Source of the DNA: Massilia sp. WG5
GTDB taxonomy: Bacteria > Pseudomonadota > Gammaproteobacteria > Burkholderiales > Burkholderiaceae_D
Length of the DNA stretch: 64,000 nucleotides
NCBI RefSeq assembly: GCF_001412595.2
Contig: NZ_CP012640.2
Coordinates: 4,588,001 to 4,652,000 of the forward strand
Direction of reading: 5' to 3'
A program made the position numbers and the translations under genes. The notes beneath the pieces were generated by a model. It worked only from the letters and a program-made list of their open reading frames with translations. It was not told the DNA's origin and did not search any database. This document shows positions 46,634 through 56,316 of this stretch, piece by piece. The first letter of the stretch is position 1, and each line of letters begins with the position of its first letter.

Positions 46634-49600
46634 ATGCTTAAGAAAACCGTTTTAGTACACGCATTGAGCCTGGCGTTTGCCGGCGCTGCGTTGACCGTTG
46701 GCGTGATGGAGCCGGCAATGGCCCAGTCGAACGCCTCGGGTAACATCGTCGGCAGCATCGACGCCCCTGCCGGTGCAACGATCAACATGGTGAACACCGA
46801 AACCGGCTATCGCCGTTCGGTCACGCCGGAGCCGAGCGGCCGCTATATCGCGACCGCCATGCCGCCGGGTCACTATCGTGTCGAGCTCGTGCGTAACGGT
46901 GCCGTTGCCAATACCATGGAAGTCGACGTGCTGATCGGCCAGGGTGTCGATGCATCCTTCCGCGCAGCCGGCGTGCAGACCGTGCAGGTGAGCGGCCGCC
47001 GCAACCGTATCGACGTGTCGAATACCAATAACGGCGCGGTGTTCACCGCGAAGGAACTGGCCAAGCTGCCGACCACCCAGAACGTGGCGGCGATCATCCA
47101 GCTGGCTCCGAATACCACCCGTGCCGACCCGCGCTACTCGGGCGGCGCTTCCTTCGGCGGCGGCGCGCCGTCGGAAAACTCGTACTACATCAACGGTTTC
47201 CCTGTCACCAACCCTGTCACCCAGCTGGGCGCCTCCGAACTGCCGTTCGGCGCGATCGCCCAGGCACAGGTGCTGACCGGCGGCTTCGGCGCAGAATTCG
47301 GCCGTTCCGTGGGCGGTGTGGTCAACATCACCACCAAGAGCGGTACCAACAACTGGGAAATCGGCGCCAGCGCGCAGTTCACCCCGGACAGCCTGCGTTC
47401 GAGCGCCAAGAACCGCTATTACCCGAACACCGGCGCCAAGGAAAATGCGGCGACCGACGGCACCCTGTACCTGCAGCGCGACAATATGCATCGCAACGAG
47501 TACCTGTACTCGGCCAACATCGGCGGCCCGCTGATCAAGGACACCCTGTTCGCCTTCGTCGCCCTCGAGCAGCGCCGCGCCAACCAGGAACGCGTGAACG
47601 GTATCCGCACCTCGTCCTCGCTGGCCGCGACCGGCTACGAGAAGACCCAGGACAAGACCGACCGCTACGTCGGCAAGTTCGACTGGAACATCAACGACAA
47701 CAACCGCCTCGAAGCGACCTTCATCGGCGACGTCGGCCGTGAAAACCGCCAGCTGTTCGGCTACACCTACCCGACCGGCAGCGGCTCGGGCATCGTCGGC
47801 CCGCAGACCGCCTCGCAGCACTACAAGAACAACGAAAACTTCTCGCCGTCGATCGGCGCCGAAGTCTCGATCTTCCGCTACACCGGCAACCTGACCGACA
47901 ACCTGACCCTGACGGCGCTGGCCGGCGAGAGCCGCAACCCGGTGTCGTCGAGCTACGACCAGGTCGGCAATGTACCGGCAAACATCTTCCAGATCAGCGC
48001 ACCGAGCAACGCACGTGCGCCGGGCCTGAACTACTTCAGCCCGCAGGTGCTGTCGGGCAGCGTGGACAACGCCGAATCGAGCAGCACCATCCGCTCCAAG
48101 CGCCTGGACCTGGAATACAAGCTGGGCGACCACACCATCCGCGCTGGTCTCGACAACAATGAACTGCTGTCGAGCAAGATCGGCCAGACCTACGGCGGCG
48201 GCGGTATCTGGGTGTATGCCAAGACTGCCAACCCGAACAACCCGCTGGCCTTCGGCCCGACCCGCGCCACCACCGCCAGCGGCGGCGGCCTGGGTACCCA
48301 GGGTTACTACGTGAGCAAGCGCCTGTTCGACTCGGTGACCGACGCCGGCTCGAAACAGGATGCGCAGTACATCGAAGACCGCTGGCAAGCCACCAAGAAC
48401 CTGCTGCTGACCCTGGGCCTGCGTAACGAAGGCTTCAAGAACATCAACGGCGACGGCCAGACCTTCCTCGAAGTCAAGAGCCTGATCTCGCCGCGTATCG
48501 CAGCGAGCTGGGACGTGAACGGCGACTCGTCGCTGAAAGTCTACGGTACCGCCGGCCGCTACGCGCTGCAGATCCCGACCCACCTGGCAGTGCGCGGCGC
48601 CAGCCGTTCGACCCTGACCCGCCAGGCCTTCACCTATACCGGCACCGACCAGTACGGCCAGCCGACCGGCCTGAATCCGATCTCGGGCGTCTACTCGGTG
48701 AACAACGAGCTGGGCCAGGCGAAGGATCCGAACACCGTCACCGCCCGCGACATCAAGGCCACCTACCAGGATGAAGCCACCCTGGGCCTGGAAAAAGCCT
48801 GGACCCCGGACCTGACCGTCGGCGCACGCGTTACCTACCGCAAGCTGAAGCAGACCATCGACGATTACTGCGATCCGCGCCTGTTCGACAAGTATGCCGC
48901 CGATCACAACATCAACACCGACAACTGGACCGGCTTCGGTTGCGCCACCTTCAACCCGGGCGGCGATTCGACCTTCCTGGTCGACTATGCAGGTACCGGC
49001 TCGAACTACACCAAGGTGCATTTCACCGCGGCCGAAATGGGCTTCGACAAGCCGAAGCGTACCTACGCCGCGATCGACCTGTTCGCCGAGCACCCGTACC
49101 GCAACGGCTGGTATGGCCGCGTGAGCTACACCTGGTCGCGCAGCAAGGGTAATACCGAAGGCCAGACCAAGTCGGACAACGCACAGACCGACGTCGCCGC
49201 GACCTCGACCTGGGATAACCCGGAGCTGATGGTGGACTCCTATGGCCTGCTGCCGAACGATCGTACCCACCAGATCAAGGCCTTCGGCTTCTACGACATC
49301 ACGCCGGAATTCACGGTCGGCGGCAACCTGCTGGCAGCCTCTGGCCGTCCGCGCAGCTGCTTCGGCTGGAACCCGGATGTGCCGCCTGAGGCTGACTACG
49401 GTTCGGTGTTCTTCTACTGCAACGGCAAGCCGGCGCCGCGCGGCTCCTACGGCAAGCTGCCTTGGGATGTCCGTCTGGACCTGAACCTGGCTTACCGTCC
49501 GGCTGCGCTGAAGGACCTGGCATTCAAGGTTGACGTGTTCAACGCCACCAACCGCCAGACCGTCCAGGTGTACGACGAAACCTACAACGTGAGCAGCACG

Positions 49601-49690
49601 ACCGATGTCAGCCCGACCTACGGCCAGGTGATCAGCTACACCGCACCGCGTTCGGTCCGCTTCTCGGTGGAGTACAGCCACAAGTTCTGA
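46634..49690 (+). CDS. Oar-like TonB-dependent receptor 1 (carboxypeptidase-regulatory N-domain)
   Basis: 1018 residues. Signal peptide MLKKTVLVHALSLAFAGAAL with cleavage near AMAQ. Residues about 32-115 form a carboxypeptidase-regulatory-like beta-sandwich (NIVGSIDAPAGATINMVNTE, GRYIATAMPPGHYRVELV). After VQTVQVSGRRNRIDVSNTNN comes the plug, with SYYINGFPVTNPVTQLGASE and FGRSVGGVVNITTKSGTNNW. The barrel ends SVRFSVEYSHKF. Oar-type receptors (from Myxococcus Oar) are implicated in uptake or export of proteins and peptides. The first 30 residues are almost the same as in receptor 2 next to it; the proteins are paralogs from a tandem duplication. Strong terminator follows. Confidence 0.92.
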   Translation: MLKKTVLVHALSLAFAGAALTVGVMEPAMAQSNASGNIVGSIDAPAGATINMVNTETGYRRSVTPEPSGRYIATAMPPGHYRVELVRNGAVANTMEVDVLIGQGVDASFRAAGVQTVQVSGRRNRIDVSNTNNGAVFTAKELAKLPTTQNVAAIIQLAPNTTRADPRYSGGASFGGGAPSENSYYINGFPVTNPVTQLGASELPFGAIAQAQVLTGGFGAEFGRSVGGVVNITTKSGTNNWEIGASAQFTPDSLRSSAKNRYYPNTGAKENAATDGTLYLQRDNMHRNEYLYSANIGGPLIKDTLFAFVALEQRRANQERVNGIRTSSSLAATGYEKTQDKTDRYVGKFDWNINDNNRLEATFIGDVGRENRQLFGYTYPTGSGSGIVGPQTASQHYKNNENFSPSIGAEVSIFRYTGNLTDNLTLTALAGESRNPVSSSYDQVGNVPANIFQISAPSNARAPGLNYFSPQVLSGSVDNAESSSTIRSKRLDLEYKLGDHTIRAGLDNNELLSSKIGQTYGGGGIWVYAKTANPNNPLAFGPTRATTASGGGLGTQGYYVSKRLFDSVTDAGSKQDAQYIEDRWQATKNLLLTLGLRNEGFKNINGDGQTFLEVKSLISPRIAASWDVNGDSSLKVYGTAGRYALQIPTHLAVRGASRSTLTRQAFTYTGTDQYGQPTGLNPISGVYSVNNELGQAKDPNTVTARDIKATYQDEATLGLEKAWTPDLTVGARVTYRKLKQTIDDYCDPRLFDKYAADHNINTDNWTGFGCATFNPGGDSTFLVDYAGTGSNYTKVHFTAAEMGFDKPKRTYAAIDLFAEHPYRNGWYGRVSYTWSRSKGNTEGQTKSDNAQTDVAATSTWDNPELMVDSYGLLPNDRTHQIKAFGFYDITPEFTVGGNLLAASGRPRSCFGWNPDVPPEADYGSVFFYCNGKPAPRGSYGKLPWDVRLDLNLAYRPAALKDLAFKVDVFNATNRQTVQVYDETYNVSSTTDVSPTYGQVISYTAPRSVRFSVEYSHKF

Positions 49691-49715
49691 TCGAACTCCG
49701 GTTCGGCAGTCTCGA

Positions 49716-49746
49716 AAGCCCGCGGGTTCGCCCGCGGGCTTTTTTT
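49716..49746 (+). terminator. Rho-independent terminator after Oar-like receptor 1
   Basis: AAGCCCGCGGG, TTCG, CCCGCGGGCTT plus five T: eleven base pairs with a UUCG tetraloop. Confidence 0.93.
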
Positions 49747-49976
49747 ATCTGTTCAATAGTGTTGTTTGACACCCACAACATCGGCGCCGGCATGCATCGG
49801 GCGAAAGGCGTTTTTTCACGCCGCGCTTTCACTGGAGCGCACCAAATTGTTGCGTCGCGGGCAAGGCGCAAAGCGCTGGGGAGGGAGGTGAGATTTTTGT
49901 TAAGGCCCGCAGAATGGCGGGATTGCGGCAAGAATTTTATTCGCCTAAAGCGAGTGGGAGAGGCGAAATATTGCGG

Positions 49977-50017
49977 CGCACCATGCGGCTGCACGCTTCT
50001 TGCACCGTAATGGTGCA
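49977..50017 (+). promoter_or_regulatory. Tandem NtrC-like dyads upstream of Oar-like receptor 2
   Basis: TGCACCGTAATGGTGCA at 50001-50017 is a perfect TGCACC-N5-GGTGCA and extends to TTGCACC..GGTGCAA. CGCACCATGCGGCTGCA at 49977-49993 matches 10 of 12. They lie 44-85 bases before the -35 box. Confidence 0.6.
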
Positions 50018-50060
50018 AATAAATCCAGCTAAAAACAGGCTGGTTGATACATATACGAAA

Positions 50061-50090
50061 TTGACACCCCAAGAATTTGTGTGTTTTTAT
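50061..50090 (+). promoter_or_regulatory. Sigma-70 promoter of Oar-like receptor 2
   Basis: TTGACA (50061-50066), 18-base spacer, TTTTAT (50085-50090). Leader of about 140 bases. The third receptor gene has the same hexamer pair on the opposite strand. Confidence 0.6.
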
Positions 50091-50193
50091 CGCAATAGTT
50101 TATCTTTTGAGCAAAGACCATCCGGTCATTCATGATGCAGGAGATAAATACACCTGTCAATACATGGGCGGGGAGTTAAGTGATTTAAAACAA

Positions 50194-50212
50194 GGCAGCC
50201 TACAAGGCTGCC
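50194..50212 (+). promoter_or_regulatory. 5' leader hairpin of Oar-like receptor 2
   Basis: GGCAGCC, TACAA, GGCTGCC, a seven-pair perfect stem. 23 bases before the ATG, just upstream of the ribosome site AAGGGA. No T-run; could protect the message 5' region or bind a protein. Confidence 0.5.
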
Positions 50213-50235
50213 AGAATTGAAAATAAGGGAATCAC

Positions 50236-53200
50236 ATGTTGAAGAAAACTGTCTTGGTTCATGCTCTGGCGCTTGCATTTGGGGGAATGGCGCTGACCGT
50301 GGGCATGATCGAGCCTGCAATGGCGCAGTCGAACGCATCCGGTACCGTGTACGGTAAAGTCGCGGGCGGTGGTGGAGATACCATCGTCCTCAAGAACAAT
50401 GGTACCAACGCAACCCGTACCGTTACCGTCGATACGGCGGGTAATTTCCGTGCGACCAGCCTGCCGATCGGCACCTACACCGTCACCCTGGCCAAGGGTG
50501 GCAATACCATCGGCACCACCCAGGTCGAAGTCCTGGCCGGCCAGGGTGTCGAAGCGGCCTTCGCAGCAGCCGGCGGCGTGCAAACCGTGCAGGTGACCGG
50601 CCGCCGCGCCCGCATCGACGTGTCGAGCTCGGTCAACGGCGCCACCTTCACCGCGCGTGAACTCGACAAGCTGCCGATCGGCCGCAACGTCGATTCGATC
50701 ATCCAGCTGGCCCCGAACACCACCCGCAGCGACCCGAGCTACGGCGCCGGCGCCAGCTTCGGCGGCGGCGCGGCAACCGAGAATGCCTACTACATCAACG
50801 GCATGGTCGTCACCAACCCGCTGACCGGCCTGGGTTCCTCGGAACTGCCGTTCGGCGCGATCGCCCAGGCGCAGGTCCTGACCGGCGGCTACGGCGTCGA
50901 ATTCGGCCGTTCGATCGGCGGCGTGGTCAACATCACCACCAAATCCGGCACCAACACCTGGGAAGCCGGCGCCTACGCCTCGATCACCCCGTCCTCGACC
51001 CGCGCCAAGTACCGCGACCAGTACTACGCGAACACCGGCGCCTTCCCGGACACCGACAACACCCTCTACCTGCGCCGTTCGCAGAACGAAGTGTCGCAGA
51101 AGCAGTACTCGGCCTACGTGGGCGGTCCGCTGATCAAGGACACCCTGTTCGGCTTCGTCTCGCTGGAGCAGACCAAGGGCGACTCGCACCAGGTCGTCGG
51201 CGCCACCAGCTCCAGTGTCCTGGGCACCTCGGGCTGGCGTGATGCAGAAACCAAGACCAAGCGCTACTACGGCAAGCTGGACTGGAACATCAACGACAAC
51301 CATCGCCTGGAATTCACGAGCATCGGCGACCTGCCGGAGTCGGATTACAGCTACCGTTCCTACGACTACGCCACCGGCGCCGTCGGCTCGACCGTCAACA
51401 CCTCGAACCACCAGGAATTCGGCCCGGCCCAGAACAACGGCGGCAAGCTGAACAGCCTGCGCTACATCGGCAACATCACCGAAAACCTGACCATCAATGG
51501 CCTGTACGGCAAGATGAAGTCGGAACACATCTACAGCCCGTCGGGCTACGATCCGACCCTGGCGCAGGTGTCGGCCGCAGCGGCCAACCGCTATCCTGGC
51601 TTCAACTACGTGGCCGGCCAGAAGGTCACCGGCACGGTGCCGCTGAGCGGCTCGAGCGATGAAATCGAATCGAAGCGCCTGGACCTGGAATACAAGCTGG
51701 GCAACCACACCCTGCGCGCCGGCCTGGACAACAACAAGATCGTCACCAAGGATGCCGGCGTCGGCTATGCCGGCGGCAGCCTCTGGCAATACCAGAAGAC
51801 CTCCACCCTCGACACGCCGCTGGTGGTGTCGGGCGGCGTCCTGCCGGCGCCGCTGAGCAGCTACGGCGGCATCGCGGCCCAGGGTTACTATGTCCGCAAC
51901 ATCGTCTACCAGACCTATTCGAACGCTTATGCCGGCCAGGACGCCCAGTACCTGGAAGACCGCTGGCAGGTAACCAAGGACCTGCTGGTGACCGCCGGCG
52001 TGCGTCGCGAAGGCTTCTACAACGCCAACCAGGACGGCACCAAGTACATCGAGATGAAGAACCAGTGGCTGCCGCGCCTGAACGCGTCGTGGGACGTGAA
52101 CGGCGACAGCTCGTTCAAGGTCTACGGCAGCGCCGGCCGCTACACCGTGCCGATCCCGAGCTCGGTCGCACTGCGCGGCGCCAACGGTTCGAAGTACACC
52201 TTCCAGTACTACACCTACACCGGCACCGACGCGAACGGCCTGCCGACCGGCACCACCCAGCTGACCGCCCCGGTGTCGAACAACAACGAGTATGGCCAGG
52301 CCAAGGATCCGAAGACCGTCGCCGCGCAGGGCATGAAGCCTGCGTACCAGGACGAGATCACGCTGGGCTTCGACCGCCAGCTGACGCCGGACTACACCTT
52401 CGGCGTGATGTTCACCTACCGCAAGCTGAAATCGACCATCGACGACCTGTGCGATTCGCGCGCGTTCGACGCCTATGCCGCGCGTAACAACATCGACACC
52501 TCGAACTACGCCGGCTTCGGTTGCGCCACGTTCAACCCGGGCGAGGACAACAACTTCCTGGTCGACTATGCGGGCAACGGCACCTACACCAACGTACACC
52601 TGAGCAAGGCCGACCTGGGCTTCGACAAGCCGTCGCGTACCTATGCGGCGCTGGACTTCAGCTTCGAGCACCCGTACCGCAACGGCTGGTGGGCGCGCGT
52701 GACCTACACCCTGTCGCGCAACAAGGGCAATACCGAAGGCCAGACCCTGTCGGATACCTCCACCGCCCAGGCCGACGTCGCCGCGACCCAGACCTGGGAC
52801 TACCCGGAGCAGATGATCGGCGCGAATGGCCTGCTGCCGAACGACCGCACGCACCAGATCAAGGCCTTCGGTTTCTACGACCTGACGCCTGAATGGACCG
52901 TCGGCGGCAACCTGCTGCTGGCATCCGGTCGTCCGCGTTCCTGCTTCGGTACCGATCCGCTGCACCGTGGCGGCGACTACAGCAGCGCTGCGCACTACTG
53001 CTTCGGCGATGTGGCCGAAAACAACGTGCTCTCGCCGCGTGGCAGCCTCGGCCGCCTGGGTTGGGAAAAGACCGTCGACCTGAACCTGGTCTACAAGCCG
53101 AAGCTCGTACAAGGCCTGGCGCTGCGCATGGACGTCTATAACGTGTTCAATAGCCAGACCGTCACGAAGGTGGACGAGGAGTACAACAGCGACTCCGCAC

Positions 53201-53286
53201 GTGTCGCCACGTACGAAATGCCGACCTTCTTCACCGCGCCGCGTTCGATGAAGTTCAGCGCCGAGTACAACTACAAGTTCAAGTAA
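50236..53286 (+). CDS. Oar-like TonB-dependent receptor 2
   Basis: 1016 residues, a paralog of receptor 1. Signal peptide MLKKTVLVHALALAFGGMAL. N-domain SGTVYGKVAGGGGDTIVLKN with FRATSLPIGTYTVTLAKGGN. Then VQTVQVTGRRARIDVSSSVN, the plug (YYINGMVVTNPLTGLGSSEL, EFGRSIGGVVNITTKSGTNT) and the barrel. Both receptors share RKLKxTIDDxCD, FGCATFNPG and NLLxASGRPRSCFG. It ends KFSAEYNYKFK: a lysine after the usual terminal Phe, so the BAM signal is atypical. Located 545 bases downstream of its paralog. Confidence 0.92.
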   Translation: MLKKTVLVHALALAFGGMALTVGMIEPAMAQSNASGTVYGKVAGGGGDTIVLKNNGTNATRTVTVDTAGNFRATSLPIGTYTVTLAKGGNTIGTTQVEVLAGQGVEAAFAAAGGVQTVQVTGRRARIDVSSSVNGATFTARELDKLPIGRNVDSIIQLAPNTTRSDPSYGAGASFGGGAATENAYYINGMVVTNPLTGLGSSELPFGAIAQAQVLTGGYGVEFGRSIGGVVNITTKSGTNTWEAGAYASITPSSTRAKYRDQYYANTGAFPDTDNTLYLRRSQNEVSQKQYSAYVGGPLIKDTLFGFVSLEQTKGDSHQVVGATSSSVLGTSGWRDAETKTKRYYGKLDWNINDNHRLEFTSIGDLPESDYSYRSYDYATGAVGSTVNTSNHQEFGPAQNNGGKLNSLRYIGNITENLTINGLYGKMKSEHIYSPSGYDPTLAQVSAAAANRYPGFNYVAGQKVTGTVPLSGSSDEIESKRLDLEYKLGNHTLRAGLDNNKIVTKDAGVGYAGGSLWQYQKTSTLDTPLVVSGGVLPAPLSSYGGIAAQGYYVRNIVYQTYSNAYAGQDAQYLEDRWQVTKDLLVTAGVRREGFYNANQDGTKYIEMKNQWLPRLNASWDVNGDSSFKVYGSAGRYTVPIPSSVALRGANGSKYTFQYYTYTGTDANGLPTGTTQLTAPVSNNNEYGQAKDPKTVAAQGMKPAYQDEITLGFDRQLTPDYTFGVMFTYRKLKSTIDDLCDSRAFDAYAARNNIDTSNYAGFGCATFNPGEDNNFLVDYAGNGTYTNVHLSKADLGFDKPSRTYAALDFSFEHPYRNGWWARVTYTLSRNKGNTEGQTLSDTSTAQADVAATQTWDYPEQMIGANGLLPNDRTHQIKAFGFYDLTPEWTVGGNLLLASGRPRSCFGTDPLHRGGDYSSAAHYCFGDVAENNVLSPRGSLGRLGWEKTVDLNLVYKPKLVQGLALRMDVYNVFNSQTVTKVDEEYNSDSARVATYEMPTFFTAPRSMKFSAEYNYKFK

Positions 53287-53303
53287 TCGGATTTGTGGCC
53301 TGA

Positions 53304-53357
53304 GCCCGCCGCCAGCGCGGCGGGCTTGCGAAGCCCACGGTTCGCCGTGGGTTTTTT
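53304..53357 (+). terminator. Tandem hairpins and terminator after Oar-like receptor 2
   Basis: First hairpin GCCCGCCGC, CAGC, GCGGCGGGC (53304-53325); second CCCACGG, TTCG, CCGTGGG (53334-53351) followed by six T. Confidence 0.9.
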
Positions 53358-53368
53358 CTTTATCTATA

Positions 53369-54097
53369 TCAGTCGGCAGCCCAGACCGCGTTCAGCGTCG
53401 CCAGCGCCGCCAGCCCGGCGGTCTCGGTGCGCAGCACGCGCGGGCCCATCGACAGGGCCAGCGCGCCATGCGTCAGCGCCATCTCTTCCTCCTGCGGGCT
53501 GAAGCCGCCCTCCGGGCCGATCACGAAGCTCACCGCCTGCGGCCTGGTCGCGCGCGCCCAGCCGGCCAGCGACTGCGTCGCGCGCGGCGACAGCAGGATA
53601 CGCGGCTCCTGCGCCGGCTGCGCGATCCAGCGTCCGAAGTCCTGCAGCGGCGCCAGCCGCGCCAGCCGGTTGCGCCCGCTCTGCTCGGAGGCGGCGATGA
53701 TCACGCCTTCCCAGTGCGCCTGGCGTTTGTCGGCGCGCTCGCCCGACAATTTGACCACCGAGCGCGCCGCCGCCAGCGGCTGGATGCTTGACACGCCCAG
53801 TTCGACCGCCTTCTCGACGATCCAGTCCATCTTGCTGCTACCCTCGGGCAGGCCCTGGGCCAGCGTGACGGCATAGGGGAGTTCGACGTCGACCGCTTCC
53901 ACGGCGACGACTTCCGCGCTGGCGCGGCGTTTGCCGATCTCGCGCAGGCGCGCGCGCGCCTGGCCGCCTTCGCCGTTGAACAGCACGACCTCGTCCCCCG
54001 GCTGCTGGCGCACGACGTGCAGGTGATGGGCGACGCTGTCCGGCAGGTCGACGATGGCGCCGGCGAGGAGCGGCTGGGGGCAGTAAAAACGTGGCAT
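53369..54097 (-). CDS. rsmE: 16S rRNA m3U1498 methyltransferase
   Basis: 242 residues from ATG 54097. It methylates U1498 of 16S rRNA with SAM. N-terminal PUA-like domain (PRFYCPQPLLAGAIVDLPDS, HHLHVVRQQPGDEVVLFNGE) and C-terminal SPOUT knot: KMDWIVEKAVELGVSSIQPL, FVIGPEGGFSPQEEEMA and RVLRTETAGLAALATL, the SAM-binding loops. Convergent with receptor 2 and divergent from transketolase. Confidence 0.96.
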   Translation of the reverse strand: MPRFYCPQPLLAGAIVDLPDSVAHHLHVVRQQPGDEVVLFNGEGGQARARLREIGKRRASAEVVAVEAVDVELPYAVTLAQGLPEGSSKMDWIVEKAVELGVSSIQPLAAARSVVKLSGERADKRQAHWEGVIIAASEQSGRNRLARLAPLQDFGRWIAQPAQEPRILLSPRATQSLAGWARATRPQAVSFVIGPEGGFSPQEEEMALTHGALALSMGPRVLRTETAGLAALATLNAVWAAD

Positions 54098-54223
54098 GGA
54101 CGGCAAGGGATAGAGAAGACAGACCGGCATTTTAAGGCGTCGCTGGTGTCCTCTGGTAAAATACCCGGTTAAGGCCAGCTTGTGCGCCCACCGCTTCCCA
54201 ATCCTCAGACTCACCACATTCAG

Positions 54224-56218
54224 ATGAAACCTCTGCAAACCACCACCCTGATGGCCAACGCGATCCGCGCGCTGGCGATGGACGCCGTCCAGAAAGCAAA
54301 TTCCGGCCACCCGGGCATGCCGATGGGCATGGCCGAGATGGCCGTTGCGCTGTGGGATGGCCACTATCGCCACAACCCGACCAATCCGGGCTGGATGAAC
54401 CGCGACCGCTTCCTGCTCTCGAACGGCCACGGTTCGATGCTGCACTACGCGCTGCTGCACCTGTCGGGCTACGACCTGTCGATGGACGACCTGCGCAACT
54501 TCCGCCAGATGCACTCGAAGACCCCGGGCCACCCGGAAGTCCACATCACCCCGGGCGTGGAAACCACCACCGGTCCGCTGGGCCAGGGCATCGCCAACTC
54601 GGTCGGCATGGCGCTGGCCGAGTGGCTGCTGAGCAAGGAATTCAACCGTCCGGGCTTCGACATCGTCGACCACCACACCTACGCCTTCCTCGGCGACGGC
54701 TGCCTGATGGAAGGCATCTCGCACGAAGTGGCTTCGCTGGCCGGCACCCTGCGCCTGAACAAGCTGATCTGGCTGTATGACGACAACGGCATCTCGATCG
54801 ACGGTAAAGTCGAAGGCTGGTTCACCGACAACACCCCGCAGCGCTTCGAAGCCTACGGCTGGAACGTGATCCCGGACGTCGACGGCCACAGCGTCGAAGC
54901 CGTGGATGCGGCGATCGCCAAGGCCAAGACCTCGGACCGTCCGACCCTGATCTGCTGCAAGACCATCATCGGCAAGGGTTCGCCGAACCTGCAGGGCGGC
55001 GACAAGGTACACGGCGCCGCGCTGGGCGAGAAGGAAGTCGCCGCGGTGCGCGAGCACCTCGTGTGGGACGCGATCCCGTTCGACATCCCGGCCCCGATCT
55101 ACGAAGCCTGGGACCAGAAGCAGAAGGGCGCCGAGGCCGAAGGCCAGTGGAACAAGCTGTTCGACGGCTACCGCGCGGAGTATCCGGAAATGGCCGCCGA
55201 ATTCGAGCGCCGCATGAAGGGCGAGCTGCCGGGCAAGTTCGAGGAAGCCCTGGCCGCCGCCGTCGCCGCGACCGTGGAGAAGAAGGAAACCATCGCTACC
55301 CGCAAGGCCAGCCAGAACGCGATCCAGGCCCTGGCGCCGGTACTGCCGGAATTCCTGGGCGGCTCGGCCGACCTGACCGGCTCGAACCTGACCAACTGGA
55401 AGGAATCGGTCGCGGTGCGCTCGGGCACCCCGGGTAACCACATCAACTACGGCGTGCGCGAATTCGGCATGGCCGCGATGATGAACGGTATCGCCCTGCA
55501 TGGCGGCTACATCCCGTTCGGCGCGACCTTCCTGACCTTCTCGGACTACAGCCGCAACGCGCTGCGCATGGCCGCGCTGATGAAGATCCGTTCGCTGTTC
55601 GTGTTCACCCACGACTCGATCGGCCTGGGCGAAGACGGCCCGACCCACCAGTCGGTCGAGCACGTGTCCTCGCTGCGCCTGATCCCGAACCTGGACAACT
55701 GGCGTCCGTGCGACACCACCGAGTCGATGGTGGCCTGGGGCGAAGCGCTCAAGCGCAAGGATGGCCCGGCGACCCTGATCTTCTCGCGCCAGAACCTGCC
55801 GTACATGGAGCGTGACGCATCCACCGTCGCCGGCATCGCCAAGGGCGGCTACATCCTGCGCGACGCCGCCAATCCGCGCGCCGTGCTGATCGCCACCGGT
55901 TCGGAAGTCGAGCTGGCCGTGAACGCCGCCGCGACCCTGGCCGGCCAGGGCATCGCCGTGCGCGTCGTCTCGATGCCGTCGACCGACGTGTTCGACCGCC
56001 AGGACGCCGCCTACAAGCAGGCCGTCCTGGGCAAGGGCATCCCGCGCGTGGCGATCGAGGCCGGCGTGACCGACTTCTGGTACAAGTACGTGGGCCTGGA
56101 AGGCGCCGTGGTCGGCATCGACACCTTCGGCGAATCGGCCCCGGCGCCGGTGCTGTTCAAGCACTTCGGCTTCACCGTCGAGAACGTCGTCGGCAAGGTC
56201 AAGTCCGTGCTGGCCTAA
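54224..56218 (+). CDS. tkt: Transketolase
   Basis: 664 residues from ATG 54224; the frame begins earlier at 54182 and ATG 54251 is a later alternative. It transfers two-carbon units in the pentose phosphate pathway with thiamine diphosphate. [20 protein letters not shown] with HPGMPMG, cofactor motif [18 protein letters not shown] and the asparagine in [10 protein letters not shown]; the pyrimidine domain has [20 protein letters not shown] and the C-domain [16 protein letters not shown]. gap lies 98 bases downstream, same strand, an arrangement common in Burkholderiales. Confidence 0.97.
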   Translation: MKPLQTTTLMANAIRALAMDAVQKANSGHPGMPMGMAEMAVALWDGHYRHNPTNPGWMNRDRFLLSNGHGSMLHYALLHLSGYDLSMDDLRNFRQMHSKTPGHPEVHITPGVETTTGPLGQGIANSVGMALAEWLLSKEFNRPGFDIVDHHTYAFLGDGCLMEGISHEVASLAGTLRLNKLIWLYDDNGISIDGKVEGWFTDNTPQRFEAYGWNVIPDVDGHSVEAVDAAIAKAKTSDRPTLICCKTIIGKGSPNLQGGDKVHGAALGEKEVAAVREHLVWDAIPFDIPAPIYEAWDQKQKGAEAEGQWNKLFDGYRAEYPEMAAEFERRMKGELPGKFEEALAAAVAATVEKKETIATRKASQNAIQALAPVLPEFLGGSADLTGSNLTNWKESVAVRSGTPGNHINYGVREFGMAAMMNGIALHGGYIPFGATFLTFSDYSRNALRMAALMKIRSLFVFTHDSIGLGEDGPTHQSVEHVSSLRLIPNLDNWRPCDTTESMVAWGEALKRKDGPATLIFSRQNLPYMERDASTVAGIAKGGYILRDAANPRAVLIATGSEVELAVNAAATLAGQGIAVRVVSMPSTDVFDRQDAAYKQAVLGKGIPRVAIEAGVTDFWYKYVGLEGAVVGIDTFGESAPAPVLFKHFGFTVENVVGKVKSVLA

Positions 56219-56316
56219 GGTTTGACCTACCGCCGCACGGACCTGGAGACGATCCGTGCGGCAGGTTTTTCGCGCTATGCTTCGACGATAAGATTTTTTT
56301 CAATCAGGAGTAGACA

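Larger units (their letters stand above)
49691..50235. other. Long intergenic region upstream of Oar-like receptor 2
   Basis: 545 bases. Contains the terminator of receptor 1 (49716-49746), NtrC-like dyads (9/12 at 49838-49854, 10/12 at 49977-49993, 12/12 at 50001-50017), a promoter at 50061-50090 and a 5' leader with hairpin GGCAGCC, TACAA, GGCTGCC (50194-50212). No coding sequence is supported. Confidence 0.75.

Noticed and set aside
50018-50235. Sigma-54 promoter for Oar-like receptor 2
   Set aside because: No GG-N10-GC with acceptable flanks; the nearest (around 50130) has spacing 11. A sigma-70 promoter fits better.
53369-56164. Long 931-codon frame for rsmE reaching through the transketolase gene
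   Set aside because: Only the last 242 codons have RsmE features and a start (ATG 54097); the rest is antisense to tkt.
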